Below the pieces are notes generated by a model. That model had not been told where the DNA came from. It was given only the letters and a program-made list of their open reading frames with translations, and made no database searches. A stretch of 64,000 bases of DNA from Saprospiraceae bacterium (GTDB lineage Bacteria; Bacteroidota; Bacteroidia; Chitinophagales; Saprospiraceae): the NCBI GenBank assembly GCA_022448945.1, contig JAKVCV010000016.1, positions 62,001 to 126,000 on the forward strand, read 5' to 3'. Positions 44,903 through 54,281 of this stretch are shown here, piece by piece. The first letter of the stretch is position 1; every line of letters begins with the position of its first letter. The translations under genes were made by a program, and so were the position numbers.

Positions 44903-47701
44903 ATGTTAAAAACAATAACCAAAATGAAAACATTTTATTTTATTATCCTCACATTATTAATATCATTTAATAGTGCTGATGCACGAACACCCGATACTTT
45001 CAATGAAAATACTTTCCCAATTTTACGATTGGGAATGAGTTACAATGGTGATACCATTAACACTATGATCTTTTTCTATCCTTCTGCAACGAATGGTTAT
45101 GATTTTATGTTTGATGCACTCTATTTAGATGGCTTTACCTCTTTTCAATTCGCATCTATATCTGGAAGTAATGAGTTCAATTCAAATGCTTTGCCACCGC
45201 TAGGCACATCTCCGGTTACCGTTCCTCTACTTACGGAAATAACTTTGGCAGGCAGTTATTCTATATTTGAAACAGAATTTTCAAACTTTCCTGCTGGCAC
45301 TCAAATTATGTTGGAAGATTCAACATTGGCGGTAAATCACGATCTTACTACAGGAGCTTATACTTTTTCTGGAAATCAAACTGTTGACAACTACAGATTT
45401 AAGGTCACTATTACGCCAGCTTCAGGAGCATCATGTTCTAATCCTCCATTTGTATCTGGTGGTGGTGATCAAACCATTTGCGATGGTAATCCTGCAACAC
45501 TTTCAGCTACTGGAGGACATAGCTTAGAAATGAATGTTACAGCCGCAGGTTCTGGTGACTATACTTTTTCCGGAGATTTTTCAGGAAGCGATCCAAATAT
45601 CAATGTTAATGTTGGTGATTCAGTGATCTTTAATGTTAATGCATCCGGTCATCCGTTTTGGTTAAAGACTGTACAAGGAACAGGTAGTGGGAACAGTGTT
45701 TCAGTAGCCAATAATGGAACCTCCTCTGGTACAATTGTATGGATTCCTAGTGCTGCAGGAACCTTCTATTACAATTGTGAATATCATGCAATGATGACTG
45801 GCATGATTACAGTTTCCGCATCCTCAATCAACTATACCTGGGATAATGCAGTGACTGATGGCGTTCCTTTTACCCCTACCGCAACCGGTGTTTATACTGT
45901 TACAGCTACAGATAATGCAGGCTGTACCGCTACTGACTTTATAACTATTAATATCGTAGGTAATCTATCTACAAATGCTGCCGCTATTTCTAATTATAAT
46001 GGCGCTGAAATAAGTTGTAATGGAGCAGCTGATGGTGAAGCAATCGTTGTAGAAGTCTTTAATGGCCCTCCACCACCGCCTTTCCCACCGCCGCCACCAT
46101 TAACTTATTTATGGTCTGATGGACAAACAACTTCTGTAGCAAGCGGACTTATTGCAGGTACATATATAGCTACTGTAACAAATGTTAATGGCTGTTCAGA
46201 TACTTCTTCTGTTATCATATCAGAACCTAATATCCTATCAATTGGTATTGATAGTTTGGTTGATGCATCATGTACAAATTTAGGGTCAATATCTATTACT
46301 TCATCTGGAGGTACACCTACATATAGCTATTTATGGTCTGATGGATCAATATCTGAAGATGCTACTGGATTAGCAGGAGGAAACAACTATTCTGTTACTT
46401 TAACCGATGCGAATGGTTGTCTAGCTACTAATAGTGCTTTTGTGAACACCTTAGGTACATCTACTACCAGCACAGATGTGCAAACAGCTTGTAACTCGTA
46501 TACTTGGATTGATGGCAATACCTATACCAGTTCTAACAACACGGCTACTTACACGATAACCAATTCAGCAGGTTGTGATTCTATTATTACATTAAACCTT
46601 TCTATTGGCACTCCAAATACTGGAACTGATGTACAAACAGCTTGTAACGCATATACCTGGATTGATGGTAATACCTATACCGCTTCCAATAATACTGCTA
46701 CTTATACACTTACCAATGCGTCAGGTTGTGATTCCGTCGTTACGCTAAATCTAACTGTTGGTAGTGGTGCTACCAGCACCGATGTGCAAACAGCTTGTAA
46801 CGCATATACCTGGATTGATGGTAATACCTATACCAGTTCTAATAATACGGCTACTTATACAATTACCAATTCAGCAGGTTGTGATTCTGTTATTACATTA
46901 AACCTTACTATTGGCACTCCAAATACTGGAACTGATGTACAAACAGCTTGTGATGTTTTCACCTGGATTGATGGCAATACCTATACCAGTTCTAACAATA
47001 GCGCTACACACACCCTTACTAATGCATCGGGATGCGACTCCGTTATTACATTAAATCTTACGATGAATAACAATTCTACTGCTATAGATTCTGTTACAGC
47101 CTGGTGTTCATATACCTGGATTGATGGCAATACGTATTTTGCAAATGATTCTACAACTACTTTTACATTAACCAACGCGGCAGGATGTGATTCCGTGATT
47201 ACGCTCAATCTTACCATCTTAAATGTTTCTTCAGGAATCACTAATTTTAATTCTACATTAACTTCTTCAGTATCCCAATTCACTGGTGCTACTTATCAAT
47301 GGGTAGATTGTAACAATAATTACGCTACTATCTCTGGTGAAACTAATCCAACTTTTACACCAACTTCAAATGGAAGTTATGCTGTAGTTGTGTATTTAAA
47401 CTCATGTGCCGACACTTCATCATGTGAGAATGTAATCATCAGCTCTATAGTAGAAAAAAGCACTGAAATTGCTCCAAAAATATTCCCCAATCCAACTTCT
47501 GGTAAACTGACAATCGAATTTGAAAATCTTATTGAACAATTTCAAATTAAGATTTATGATGCCACAGGTCGCCTACTGAGTGCCGCTGGCTTCCAAAATC
47601 AAAGGGTTATTCAACTACCAATGGATTACCCTGCCGGACCCTATTTTCTAAATATTTTAACACAAAAAGACAGGCTGGTAATTCCGGTAATAAAAAAATA
47701 A
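44903..47701 (+). CDS. Secreted repeat protein with cupredoxin domain, SprB-like repeats and T9SS sorting tail
   Basis: 932 residues (start at 44903; an ATG at 44924 also fits). Signal peptide to about residue 27. Residues 205-310 are a cupredoxin-like domain with a full type-1 copper pattern: His250 (GHPFW), then Cys292, His295 and Met298 in CEYHAMM. Around residues 360-450 SprB-like repeats occur, interrupted by a proline stretch (PPPPPFPPPPP). From about 525 to 775 there are five copies of a 51-residue repeat centred on TWIDGNTYTSSNNTATYT with SAGCDSV (Cys-rich). The end is a T9SS type A tail. It is likely a surface adhesin or scaffold; the copper site is an inference from motif. Confidence 0.87.
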   Translation: MLKTITKMKTFYFIILTLLISFNSADARTPDTFNENTFPILRLGMSYNGDTINTMIFFYPSATNGYDFMFDALYLDGFTSFQFASISGSNEFNSNALPPLGTSPVTVPLLTEITLAGSYSIFETEFSNFPAGTQIMLEDSTLAVNHDLTTGAYTFSGNQTVDNYRFKVTITPASGASCSNPPFVSGGGDQTICDGNPATLSATGGHSLEMNVTAAGSGDYTFSGDFSGSDPNINVNVGDSVIFNVNASGHPFWLKTVQGTGSGNSVSVANNGTSSGTIVWIPSAAGTFYYNCEYHAMMTGMITVSASSINYTWDNAVTDGVPFTPTATGVYTVTATDNAGCTATDFITINIVGNLSTNAAAISNYNGAEISCNGAADGEAIVVEVFNGPPPPPFPPPPPLTYLWSDGQTTSVASGLIAGTYIATVTNVNGCSDTSSVIISEPNILSIGIDSLVDASCTNLGSISITSSGGTPTYSYLWSDGSISEDATGLAGGNNYSVTLTDANGCLATNSAFVNTLGTSTTSTDVQTACNSYTWIDGNTYTSSNNTATYTITNSAGCDSIITLNLSIGTPNTGTDVQTACNAYTWIDGNTYTASNNTATYTLTNASGCDSVVTLNLTVGSGATSTDVQTACNAYTWIDGNTYTSSNNTATYTITNSAGCDSVITLNLTIGTPNTGTDVQTACDVFTWIDGNTYTSSNNSATHTLTNASGCDSVITLNLTMNNNSTAIDSVTAWCSYTWIDGNTYFANDSTTTFTLTNAAGCDSVITLNLTILNVSSGITNFNSTLTSSVSQFTGATYQWVDCNNNYATISGETNPTFTPTSNGSYAVVVYLNSCADTSSCENVIISSIVEKSTEIAPKIFPNPTSGKLTIEFENLIEQFQIKIYDATGRLLSAAGFQNQRVIQLPMDYPAGPYFLNILTQKDRLVIPVIKK
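46469..47225 (+). repeat. Five tandem coding repeats of about 150 bp
   Basis: The units begin near GATGTGCAAACAGCTTGTAA and encode TDVQTACN(A/S)YTWIDGNTY. The first four copies are very similar at DNA level (spacing about 153 bases); the fifth is diverged. They are within the 932-residue T9SS gene and in frame. Confidence 0.85.
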
Positions 47702-47707
47702 ATTACT

Positions 47708-47754
47708 AAACAATAAACCGTATTTAACACCTACGGTTTATTGTTTTATTTATT
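47708..47754 (+). terminator. Intrinsic terminator of the 932-residue T9SS gene
   Basis: A perfect 15-bp stem (AAACAATAAACCGTA at 47708-47722, complementary arm 47732-47746) with a 9-base loop is followed by TATTTATTA. It starts 7 bases after the stop codon. Confidence 0.8.
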
Positions 47755-47945
47755 AGCCATCAAAACAATTCACGAAAAACCAATGTACTAAAACCTTGGC
47801 TACAACAAGTGTCATATAACCATAAGTTATATATTAAAAACTTATTTTTTAAATTATTTAAATAAAATAAACTATTTGACACTTAATAATGTTATAAAAT
47901 ATACTAAACCCATCAAACAATAAAGTTTGACTAAATTAAACACAC

Positions 47946-48608
47946 ATGTCTGACTACATTAATGAAGTACCCCATGGACAAATAGATATATGGATTGACG
48001 TCGTATGTCCTTTTTGTTTTCTGGCAAAGAAAAAACTTGAATCAGCTTTAAAAAAAGCTGATTGTAATGTAAAAATAAACTGGCATAGCTTCCAACTAGA
48101 CCCACTTTTTCCTGATCAAACCTCCATGCCTTCATTAGAATATCTTAAAGAAAAGAAAGGTCTTTCAGAAAAAGAAATAGAAGAAATGTGTACTCCACTG
48201 ATCTTAGAGGGTAAAAGGTATGGCATAGAATTCGATTTTAACAATTCCTCTAATTTCAATACTTTTAAAGCCCACAGATTAATCCACTGGGCCAAAGCAT
48301 ACGATAAAAGCGAAGTGCTGACAGAAGCATTTATGAAAGCATGTTTTTGCGATGGAATTGATCTTTCTGTAGAAAAAAATCTTTATGATGTAATTAAAAG
48401 AATTGGTTTGGATGTGGTTACAGCAGAAAATGTTTTAAACACAGATGCCTATATTCAAAATGTACTTGATGATATAAAACTATCAAAGAAATTAGATATC
48501 AAAGGCGTGCCTTCTTTTATTTCCGACAAAAAACTGATGTTGTATGGCGCTCCTGAAGAAGCGCTGTTTTCTAAGATGATCATTGAAGCATGCTTCGCTG
48601 AGTGTTAA
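47946..48608 (+). CDS. DsbA family oxidoreductase (FrnE-like)
   Basis: 220 residues. Thioredoxin-fold start IDIWIDVVCPFC with CxxC at residues 21-24, FxxLA-type helix, and a cis-Pro loop (GVPSFI) near residue 190. It lacks a signal peptide, which agrees with the FrnE group of cytosolic DsbA-like isomerases. Length is normal. It precedes a DUF2779 nuclease gene by 33 bases. Confidence 0.87.
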   Translation: MSDYINEVPHGQIDIWIDVVCPFCFLAKKKLESALKKADCNVKINWHSFQLDPLFPDQTSMPSLEYLKEKKGLSEKEIEEMCTPLILEGKRYGIEFDFNNSSNFNTFKAHRLIHWAKAYDKSEVLTEAFMKACFCDGIDLSVEKNLYDVIKRIGLDVVTAENVLNTDAYIQNVLDDIKLSKKLDIKGVPSFISDKKLMLYGAPEEALFSKMIIEACFAEC

Positions 48609-48641
48609 TAGCAATTTTCTTTAGTAAAACCGTATACAGCT

Positions 48642-50117
48642 ATGAATTTCCAACTTACCAAAACTGAATTCATACAATACCTCAATTGCCCGGAGTCCTT
48701 ATGGTTGCTAAAAAACAAACCCAATGATTATCCAAAAGAAGCACCTTCATTATTCTTACAGAAGTTGATAAAAGAAGGGTATGAAGTAGAAGAATTTGCC
48801 AAAAAATTGTTCCCCAACGGAAAAGACTTACCCGAAAAGGCAGATCCTGATTTTACCGAAAAACAACTTAATACTGATGCGAAAATATTTTTCCAACCAT
48901 CTTTTAAAACCTCCAAAAATGTTTTTGCAAGAATTGATGTCCTGGAAAAATTAGAGGATGGCAGTTTTCATATCTATGAGGTAAAATCTTCAACAAAGAT
49001 CAAGGATGATCAAAAACACAACCATTTAAAAGATGCCTGCTTCCAAAAGTACGTTTTACAGGAATGCGGTTATAATGTATCTGGGGTGTCTATGATGCAT
49101 CTTAACAAAGATTATATTAAAAACGGGGAAATTAATGCCAGAGAAATAATTAAAACGAAAGAGGTTAGTGAAAAAATAAAAGACCTCTACCCTATGGTTG
49201 TTAAAGACATAGAAGATGCATTGCATTTTATCAACAGATCATCGATCAACGAATCAGAATGCAGCTGTCGCTATAACACAAGATCAAATCACTGTCTGAG
49301 TTTTAATTATTTCAATAAAAACATTCCCGATTACAGTATTTATGAAATCATTAATATCAGAGCCAAAAGAATTAATGAACTACTAAATATGGGTTGTAAT
49401 TGCATTAGCGATATTCCATCAGATTATAATCTAAATAGCAAGCAAAAACTTCAGGTAGCATCGGCAAAACAAAATACACCTATCATTGATCAGGCATCAA
49501 TATCAAAAAGCCTGAACGAATTGGAATTCCCTTTGCATTTTATAGATTATGAAACCTATACCAATGCTATTCCTCAAGTAAATCAATTTGGCCCTCAAAA
49601 ACATTTGGTATTTCAGGTTTCTATCCATACGATGCTTGCAAATGGTGACCTTAGTCATTTTGAATGGTTGGGCAACAAAATGGAATTACCAACAGATATG
49701 TTGCAAAAAATGAAGCAATTTACTGGTTTAACAGGGACATTTATTTCTTGGCATGCCTCCTTCGAACGTGATAGAAATAAAGAGATGATGGCCATGCATC
49801 CTGAGTATAAACAGTACCTGGACTATATTAATACACAAATGTATGACCTTGAAGTACTCTTTAAAGAACCGTATATTGATTATCGTTTTCGAGGTTCCTC
49901 ATCAATTAAGAAAGTATTGCCAATTATTTGTCCTCATTTGAACTACAATGCACTGGAGGTGCAAAATGGCACAATGGCTATGGATACCTGGGGCAGAATG
50001 ATGCTTGATCCAGACTTTGATGAAAGCATTGAACATACCAGAAAAGAGCTTTTAGAATATTGTAAGTTAGACACCTTTGCAATGGTCGAACTTTACAGAT
50101 TCCTAATGGAATTGTAG
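48642..50117 (+). CDS. DUF2779 two-domain nuclease: RecB/Cas4-like plus RNase H-like exonuclease
   Basis: 491 residues. N-terminal part: a PD-(D/E)xK nuclease core with Asp99 (ARID) and E113-V-K115 (YEVKSS). A cysteine at C16 (LNCPE) and a set at C217, C219 and C228 could bind an Fe-S cluster as in Cas4. C-terminal part: an RNase H-fold exonuclease with FIDYET (Asp312, Glu314) and the late YCKLDTFAMVEL (Asp). This two-domain layout matches DUF2779/TM0106-type proteins. It likely acts on DNA or RNA ends in the cytoplasm; the physiological role is unknown. It is 33 bases after the FrnE-like gene and 101 bases before the CHAT gene. Confidence 0.85.
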   Translation: MNFQLTKTEFIQYLNCPESLWLLKNKPNDYPKEAPSLFLQKLIKEGYEVEEFAKKLFPNGKDLPEKADPDFTEKQLNTDAKIFFQPSFKTSKNVFARIDVLEKLEDGSFHIYEVKSSTKIKDDQKHNHLKDACFQKYVLQECGYNVSGVSMMHLNKDYIKNGEINAREIIKTKEVSEKIKDLYPMVVKDIEDALHFINRSSINESECSCRYNTRSNHCLSFNYFNKNIPDYSIYEIINIRAKRINELLNMGCNCISDIPSDYNLNSKQKLQVASAKQNTPIIDQASISKSLNELEFPLHFIDYETYTNAIPQVNQFGPQKHLVFQVSIHTMLANGDLSHFEWLGNKMELPTDMLQKMKQFTGLTGTFISWHASFERDRNKEMMAMHPEYKQYLDYINTQMYDLEVLFKEPYIDYRFRGSSSIKKVLPIICPHLNYNALEVQNGTMAMDTWGRMMLDPDFDESIEHTRKELLEYCKLDTFAMVELYRFLMEL

Positions 50118-50218
50118 GAAGCAATGATATAAGAGTGAATTCACACATAACTTACAAAAGTTATCATTTTTTTCATTAAATTGATAAATTATTAACGATA
50201 TGTGCCCAAATATTCCAT

Positions 50219-53200
50219 ATGAAAACTAAGAATCCTTTCGCCAAACAGAAGGTTCGTAAATACAAGGTCTTAATCCTAACCCTATTCTTTTTCAGTTTTT
50301 CTGTTACATGTACGCAAATTCTCGCACAGGACAGTCTCGCCCGGTATAGCCTTGCAGAATTAGATACACTTTACAAGCATACCAAAATTCCTCAAGACAA
50401 GCTCCCCTACGCACTGGCTATGCTAAAAACAGGTGAAAAACAATTCAATAAACAGGATACTTCGTATGCGAAAATTTTATTTAAAGTAGGCAATACTTAT
50501 GGCAGAATAAGGGACTTTAAAAATGCTACTATTTACCTTCAAAAAGCGATTGACATACAAAAAACAAAAGCAACTAATACAAGTGCCTATGCTAATAGTT
50601 TAAACAATTTAGGCATGGTTTATTATTACCAGTTTAAACTTGAAAAAGTCGAAAATTTATGGCTTGAAGCTATGCGAATTCGAAAAGAAATCTTAGGAAA
50701 AAAGCATCCTGATTATGCCACAAGCCTCGATCTTCTAGGATTATTATACAAAAACTTAGGAGACTATGAAAAAGCAGAAATATTTATTATTCAATCATTT
50801 AATATTCGAAAAGAAATCCTGGATAAAAAACATCCTGATTACGCCAATAGTCTTAATAACTTAGGGAATTTGTATGCAGAATTAGGCAACTATAAAAAAG
50901 CCGAATTATTGTACATAGAAGCCTTAAATTTAAAAAAAGAATTCCTAGGCAAAAAAGATCCAAAATACGCCTCAGGGCTTAATAATTTAGGGGCTTTATA
51001 TTATAATATGGGAGATCTGCGAAAGGCGGAGAGTTTTGTTCTTCAGGCTTTAAATATTCGAAAAGAAACCCTAGGCAACAAACATCCACGCTATACATCA
51101 TCTCTGAATAATTTAGGTACTATATACAAGGATATGGGGGACTTAAAAAAAGCCGAGACCATTTATCTTCTTACCTTAAAAATTGAAAAAGAAATAATAG
51201 GAGAAAATCATCCTCACTATGCATTAACACTAAATAATTTAGGTATCATATATAAAAATTTAGGAGACTATTCAAAAGCCCAGGACTACTATCTTCAGGC
51301 GCTAAATATTCGAAAAAAAGTATTAGGAATAAGACATAATGAATATGCATCAAGCCTCTATAATTTGGGAACTATATATCGAATTATGGAAGACTATGAA
51401 AAAGCAGAATACTATTATCTAAAATCTTTAAATTTAATAAAAGAAATATTAGGACCAACCCATCCTGATTATGCATCAAGCCTTCTTAGTTTAGGTAATA
51501 TAAACTATAAAAAAGAAAATTATTTAAAAGCAGAGCGCTTTTATCAGAAAGGATTAAAGATCTACAAAAAAACACTGGGCAATAAACATACACACTATGT
51601 AATGATATTAAATAATTTCGCAAGACTTTATGAAAGTATGAATAAAATCGATAAAGCCTGGGAATATGCCTTATTTGCGATAAAATGCAATACAGATATT
51701 AATATTTCGACTGAACTGGCAATTAAAACAATAGATAGTTTAGTCAATGGTAATTATATTGCTTTTGAGAGTATGAGTTCAAGTCTTCATATTGTATATG
51801 ACTTATTGCAAAAAGAAATGGAAAATTGTATTGATGAACCTACGGTTACCGGAATACGAAATAAAGCTCAAATAAAAGAAAAACAAAGTTTAATATGTGA
51901 CCTGGCACTGAAATTATTGGATCGTTATAAAAATGAATTAGCAAACGAAAACGACAAGCTAAGAATTCTTTCTCAAAACTCTGAATGGGTATTGCGCGCT
52001 TTACAAATTCTAGATAAAGACAAAGAGGCCAAGAAAGCATTGAATTTTGTTGAAAAAAACAAGTCAGTCCTCCTTCTGGATGCCATTAGTAATAAACAAG
52101 CCTATACTTCAGGGCTCCTCCCTGATTCTTTGATTCTTCATGAAAAAAATCTACAAAAAAAATATGCCAACACGCATGCAGCTCTGGCCGAAAAAAAATC
52201 TGAATATCAAATAGATAGTATCAGGGCAGAACTAACTAACATTATTCTAAAAATGGATGCATTTCAAGAGCAACTCCAAAAGAACTACCCCAAGTATGCA
52301 AATATGAGATATCAAAATACTATTATTAAAGCCAATGAAATACAGGCTTCTTTAGATACTAAAACGGCTTTATTGGAATATTTAATTGGAGATTCTGTTG
52401 TCTATATATTTTATGTAGACAAATATACCACCAAAATGCACGAATTCTTAATTGACAATGCAGTGCTAGAAGGAAAGATAAAATCAATGCACAATACCTT
52501 AAGTAATTATAGCTTATTAACAAAAAATAAATCCTATATCAATTTTACAAAAAGTGCTTACTGGTTTTATGAAAACTTGCTATTAAAAGCTTTACAAAAC
52601 ACTAAAGATATTGAATCTTTAATCATCATTACGGATGGAGAATTGGGACACTTGCCTTTTGAAAGCTTTTTGACTAAACAAGCACCGCAAACTTCAACAG
52701 ATTATAAGGAACTTGATTACCTTATCAATGATTATACCATCAGCTATAACTATTCTGCTACGCTCTGGAAGGAAAATAATACATCATACAGCAAAAGAAA
52801 CAATCGACAGGTTTTAGCAATGGCTTCTAATTACGATATTCAGCTAGATTCTAATAAAAGGGACTATCGTTTAGAAGCTGACCTACGCTTAAGAAGCAGA
52901 TTAAAACCACTTCCTGCTGCACGAAAGGAAGTCGAAGCACTTCAGGAAAACTTCAATGGATTTTTTGCTTTTGACAGTCTCGCTTCAGAGCATATGTTTA
53001 AAGATAAAGCGGCTGATTATGGTATTATTCATTTGGCGATGCACGGTGTATTGAATAAAAGAGAACAGGTGTTATCCAGTTTAGCATTTACCGAAATTGG
53101 AGATAGTGCTGAAAACAACTTCCTTTGTGCCTATGAAATCACTAAAATGGACCTGAATGCAGATTTAGCAATCCTATCAGCTTGCGAAACAGGGTTTGGG

Positions 53201-53575
53201 AAATTTGAACGTGGAAATGGTATCGCCTCTCTGGCACGTTCTTTTATGTATGCAGGTATTCCTTCAATGATCGTTTCTTTGTGGCAGGTTAATGACCATG
53301 CCACCTCTCATGTCATGCAAAACCTATACAATAATATAGCCGAGGGCATGAAAAAAGACGAAGCATTACGTAAAGCTAAATTGGATTATATTAAATCCGC
53401 CAAAGACATTACCGCACACCCTGCTTTCTGGTCACCTTTTATTATGATGGGCAATACTAAAGCGATTTCTATATCCCGTAAAGGAGAAATGCTACCCTGG
53501 ATTATTGGTGGTGGAATCGGCTTGCTTTTTTTGGGAGGCTTTGCGATGCGTAGGCGTAAAAGAGAAGCAGCTTAA
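50219..53575 (+). CDS. Exported TPR-CHAT protein (caspase-like peptidase)
   Basis: 1118 residues. A signal peptide (about 1-38, ending LAQDS) and a C-terminal membrane segment with a basic tail (PWIIGGGIGLLFLGGFAMRRRKREAA) place the body in the periplasm. Residues 60-560 hold nine 42-residue TPR units of the kinesin-light-chain type (Y-A-x-S-L-N-N-L-G ... A-E ... Y-L-x-A-L-x-I-R-K-E-x-L-G-x-x-H-P). The CHAT domain has His942 (HLAMHG) and Cys989 (SACETG) as the likely catalytic pair, then SLWQVNDHA. CHAT proteins of the TPR class are used by some signalling and defence systems; the target here is unknown. A small secreted protein follows 114 bases later. Confidence 0.88.
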   Translation: MKTKNPFAKQKVRKYKVLILTLFFFSFSVTCTQILAQDSLARYSLAELDTLYKHTKIPQDKLPYALAMLKTGEKQFNKQDTSYAKILFKVGNTYGRIRDFKNATIYLQKAIDIQKTKATNTSAYANSLNNLGMVYYYQFKLEKVENLWLEAMRIRKEILGKKHPDYATSLDLLGLLYKNLGDYEKAEIFIIQSFNIRKEILDKKHPDYANSLNNLGNLYAELGNYKKAELLYIEALNLKKEFLGKKDPKYASGLNNLGALYYNMGDLRKAESFVLQALNIRKETLGNKHPRYTSSLNNLGTIYKDMGDLKKAETIYLLTLKIEKEIIGENHPHYALTLNNLGIIYKNLGDYSKAQDYYLQALNIRKKVLGIRHNEYASSLYNLGTIYRIMEDYEKAEYYYLKSLNLIKEILGPTHPDYASSLLSLGNINYKKENYLKAERFYQKGLKIYKKTLGNKHTHYVMILNNFARLYESMNKIDKAWEYALFAIKCNTDINISTELAIKTIDSLVNGNYIAFESMSSSLHIVYDLLQKEMENCIDEPTVTGIRNKAQIKEKQSLICDLALKLLDRYKNELANENDKLRILSQNSEWVLRALQILDKDKEAKKALNFVEKNKSVLLLDAISNKQAYTSGLLPDSLILHEKNLQKKYANTHAALAEKKSEYQIDSIRAELTNIILKMDAFQEQLQKNYPKYANMRYQNTIIKANEIQASLDTKTALLEYLIGDSVVYIFYVDKYTTKMHEFLIDNAVLEGKIKSMHNTLSNYSLLTKNKSYINFTKSAYWFYENLLLKALQNTKDIESLIIITDGELGHLPFESFLTKQAPQTSTDYKELDYLINDYTISYNYSATLWKENNTSYSKRNNRQVLAMASNYDIQLDSNKRDYRLEADLRLRSRLKPLPAARKEVEALQENFNGFFAFDSLASEHMFKDKAADYGIIHLAMHGVLNKREQVLSSLAFTEIGDSAENNFLCAYEITKMDLNADLAILSACETGFGKFERGNGIASLARSFMYAGIPSMIVSLWQVNDHATSHVMQNLYNNIAEGMKKDEALRKAKLDYIKSAKDITAHPAFWSPFIMMGNTKAISISRKGEMLPWIIGGGIGLLFLGGFAMRRRKREAA

Positions 53576-53689
53576 AATGGACTTTCGTTAAGTAATGACT
53601 CATGTAGAAATTATTTTTAGTATATTACATCAAATCCAAGAACTTTATAAAGTCACGCTCAACGAATATTCTTTATCAAAAAAATATCT

Positions 53690-54184
53690 ATGAAATTCAT
53701 AAAAGTAAAAGCACTGCTAACACTATTTATATTAACAACTTCTTTTGGTGCTGCTACCAGCCAGGAAAAACATCAAATAAAACTCAACAAAAGTAGTTTC
53801 GGCGAATATCCTGCAGTAATTATAGACCTTAAAAACAATAGCCTTACAAAGATCAATAATGACTTTAGGTCCATGAAAGAAATTAAAGGTGATCTGTGGA
53901 TAGAACCGCGTGATCCTGAAATCAACGGAATTCAAAGTTCTCTGGAGCGTGTAAAACATGTTGGAAAAAGTGTGCTCTTAAAATTAATTGAAGCTGATCT
54001 TACAGATCAGCAGATCCAGGAATTAGAATTAACGACATTTCAGACCAGAATAAAAAGTGAAAGCATTAAATCGGGGATAGTATTTGCAGTAATAGCGAGT
54101 GATGGTTCATTATATAAAGTAACAATTACAGATTTTGAACAGCAGAAAGAAGCACTAAAGCTTGATTATTATTTAATTGAGTAA
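53690..54184 (+). CDS. Small exported protein downstream of TPR-CHAT
   Basis: 164 residues. Signal peptide to about residue 25 (ATSQEKH). The mature part has a basic beta-rich first half (IKLNKSSFGEYPAVIIDLKNNSLTKI) and a helical region near residues 95-120. No family recognised. It reads in the same direction as the CHAT gene (114-base gap) and ends at a strong terminator. A functional link with the CHAT peptidase, for example as a substrate or regulator, is only inferred from position. Confidence 0.65.
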   Translation: MKFIKVKALLTLFILTTSFGAATSQEKHQIKLNKSSFGEYPAVIIDLKNNSLTKINNDFRSMKEIKGDLWIEPRDPEINGIQSSLERVKHVGKSVLLKLIEADLTDQQIQELELTTFQTRIKSESIKSGIVFAVIASDGSLYKVTITDFEQQKEALKLDYYLIE

Positions 54185-54218
54185 TTGATACGCTCAATCA
54201 TCTGATAGATATATACTT

Positions 54219-54260
54219 AACCGGCATAAAATTATTAAAATTTTATGCCGGTTTTTTTGT
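54219..54260 (+). terminator. Strong intrinsic terminator after the 164-residue exported protein gene
   Basis: Perfect 15-bp stem (AACCGGCATAAAATT at 54219-54233, complement 54239-54253) with loop ATTAA, followed by TTTTTGT. It ends the plus-strand CHAT-linked unit, in front of a convergent gene. Confidence 0.88.
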
Positions 54261-54281
54261 CTGTCATTTAATAATATTTGA

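Noticed and set aside
48642-53575. Cas4-like nuclease next to TPR-CHAT as a CRISPR-type III-E-like defence locus
   Set aside because: The CHAT protein has a signal peptide and membrane anchor, so it is not in the cytoplasm with the nuclease, and there is no array or effector gene.
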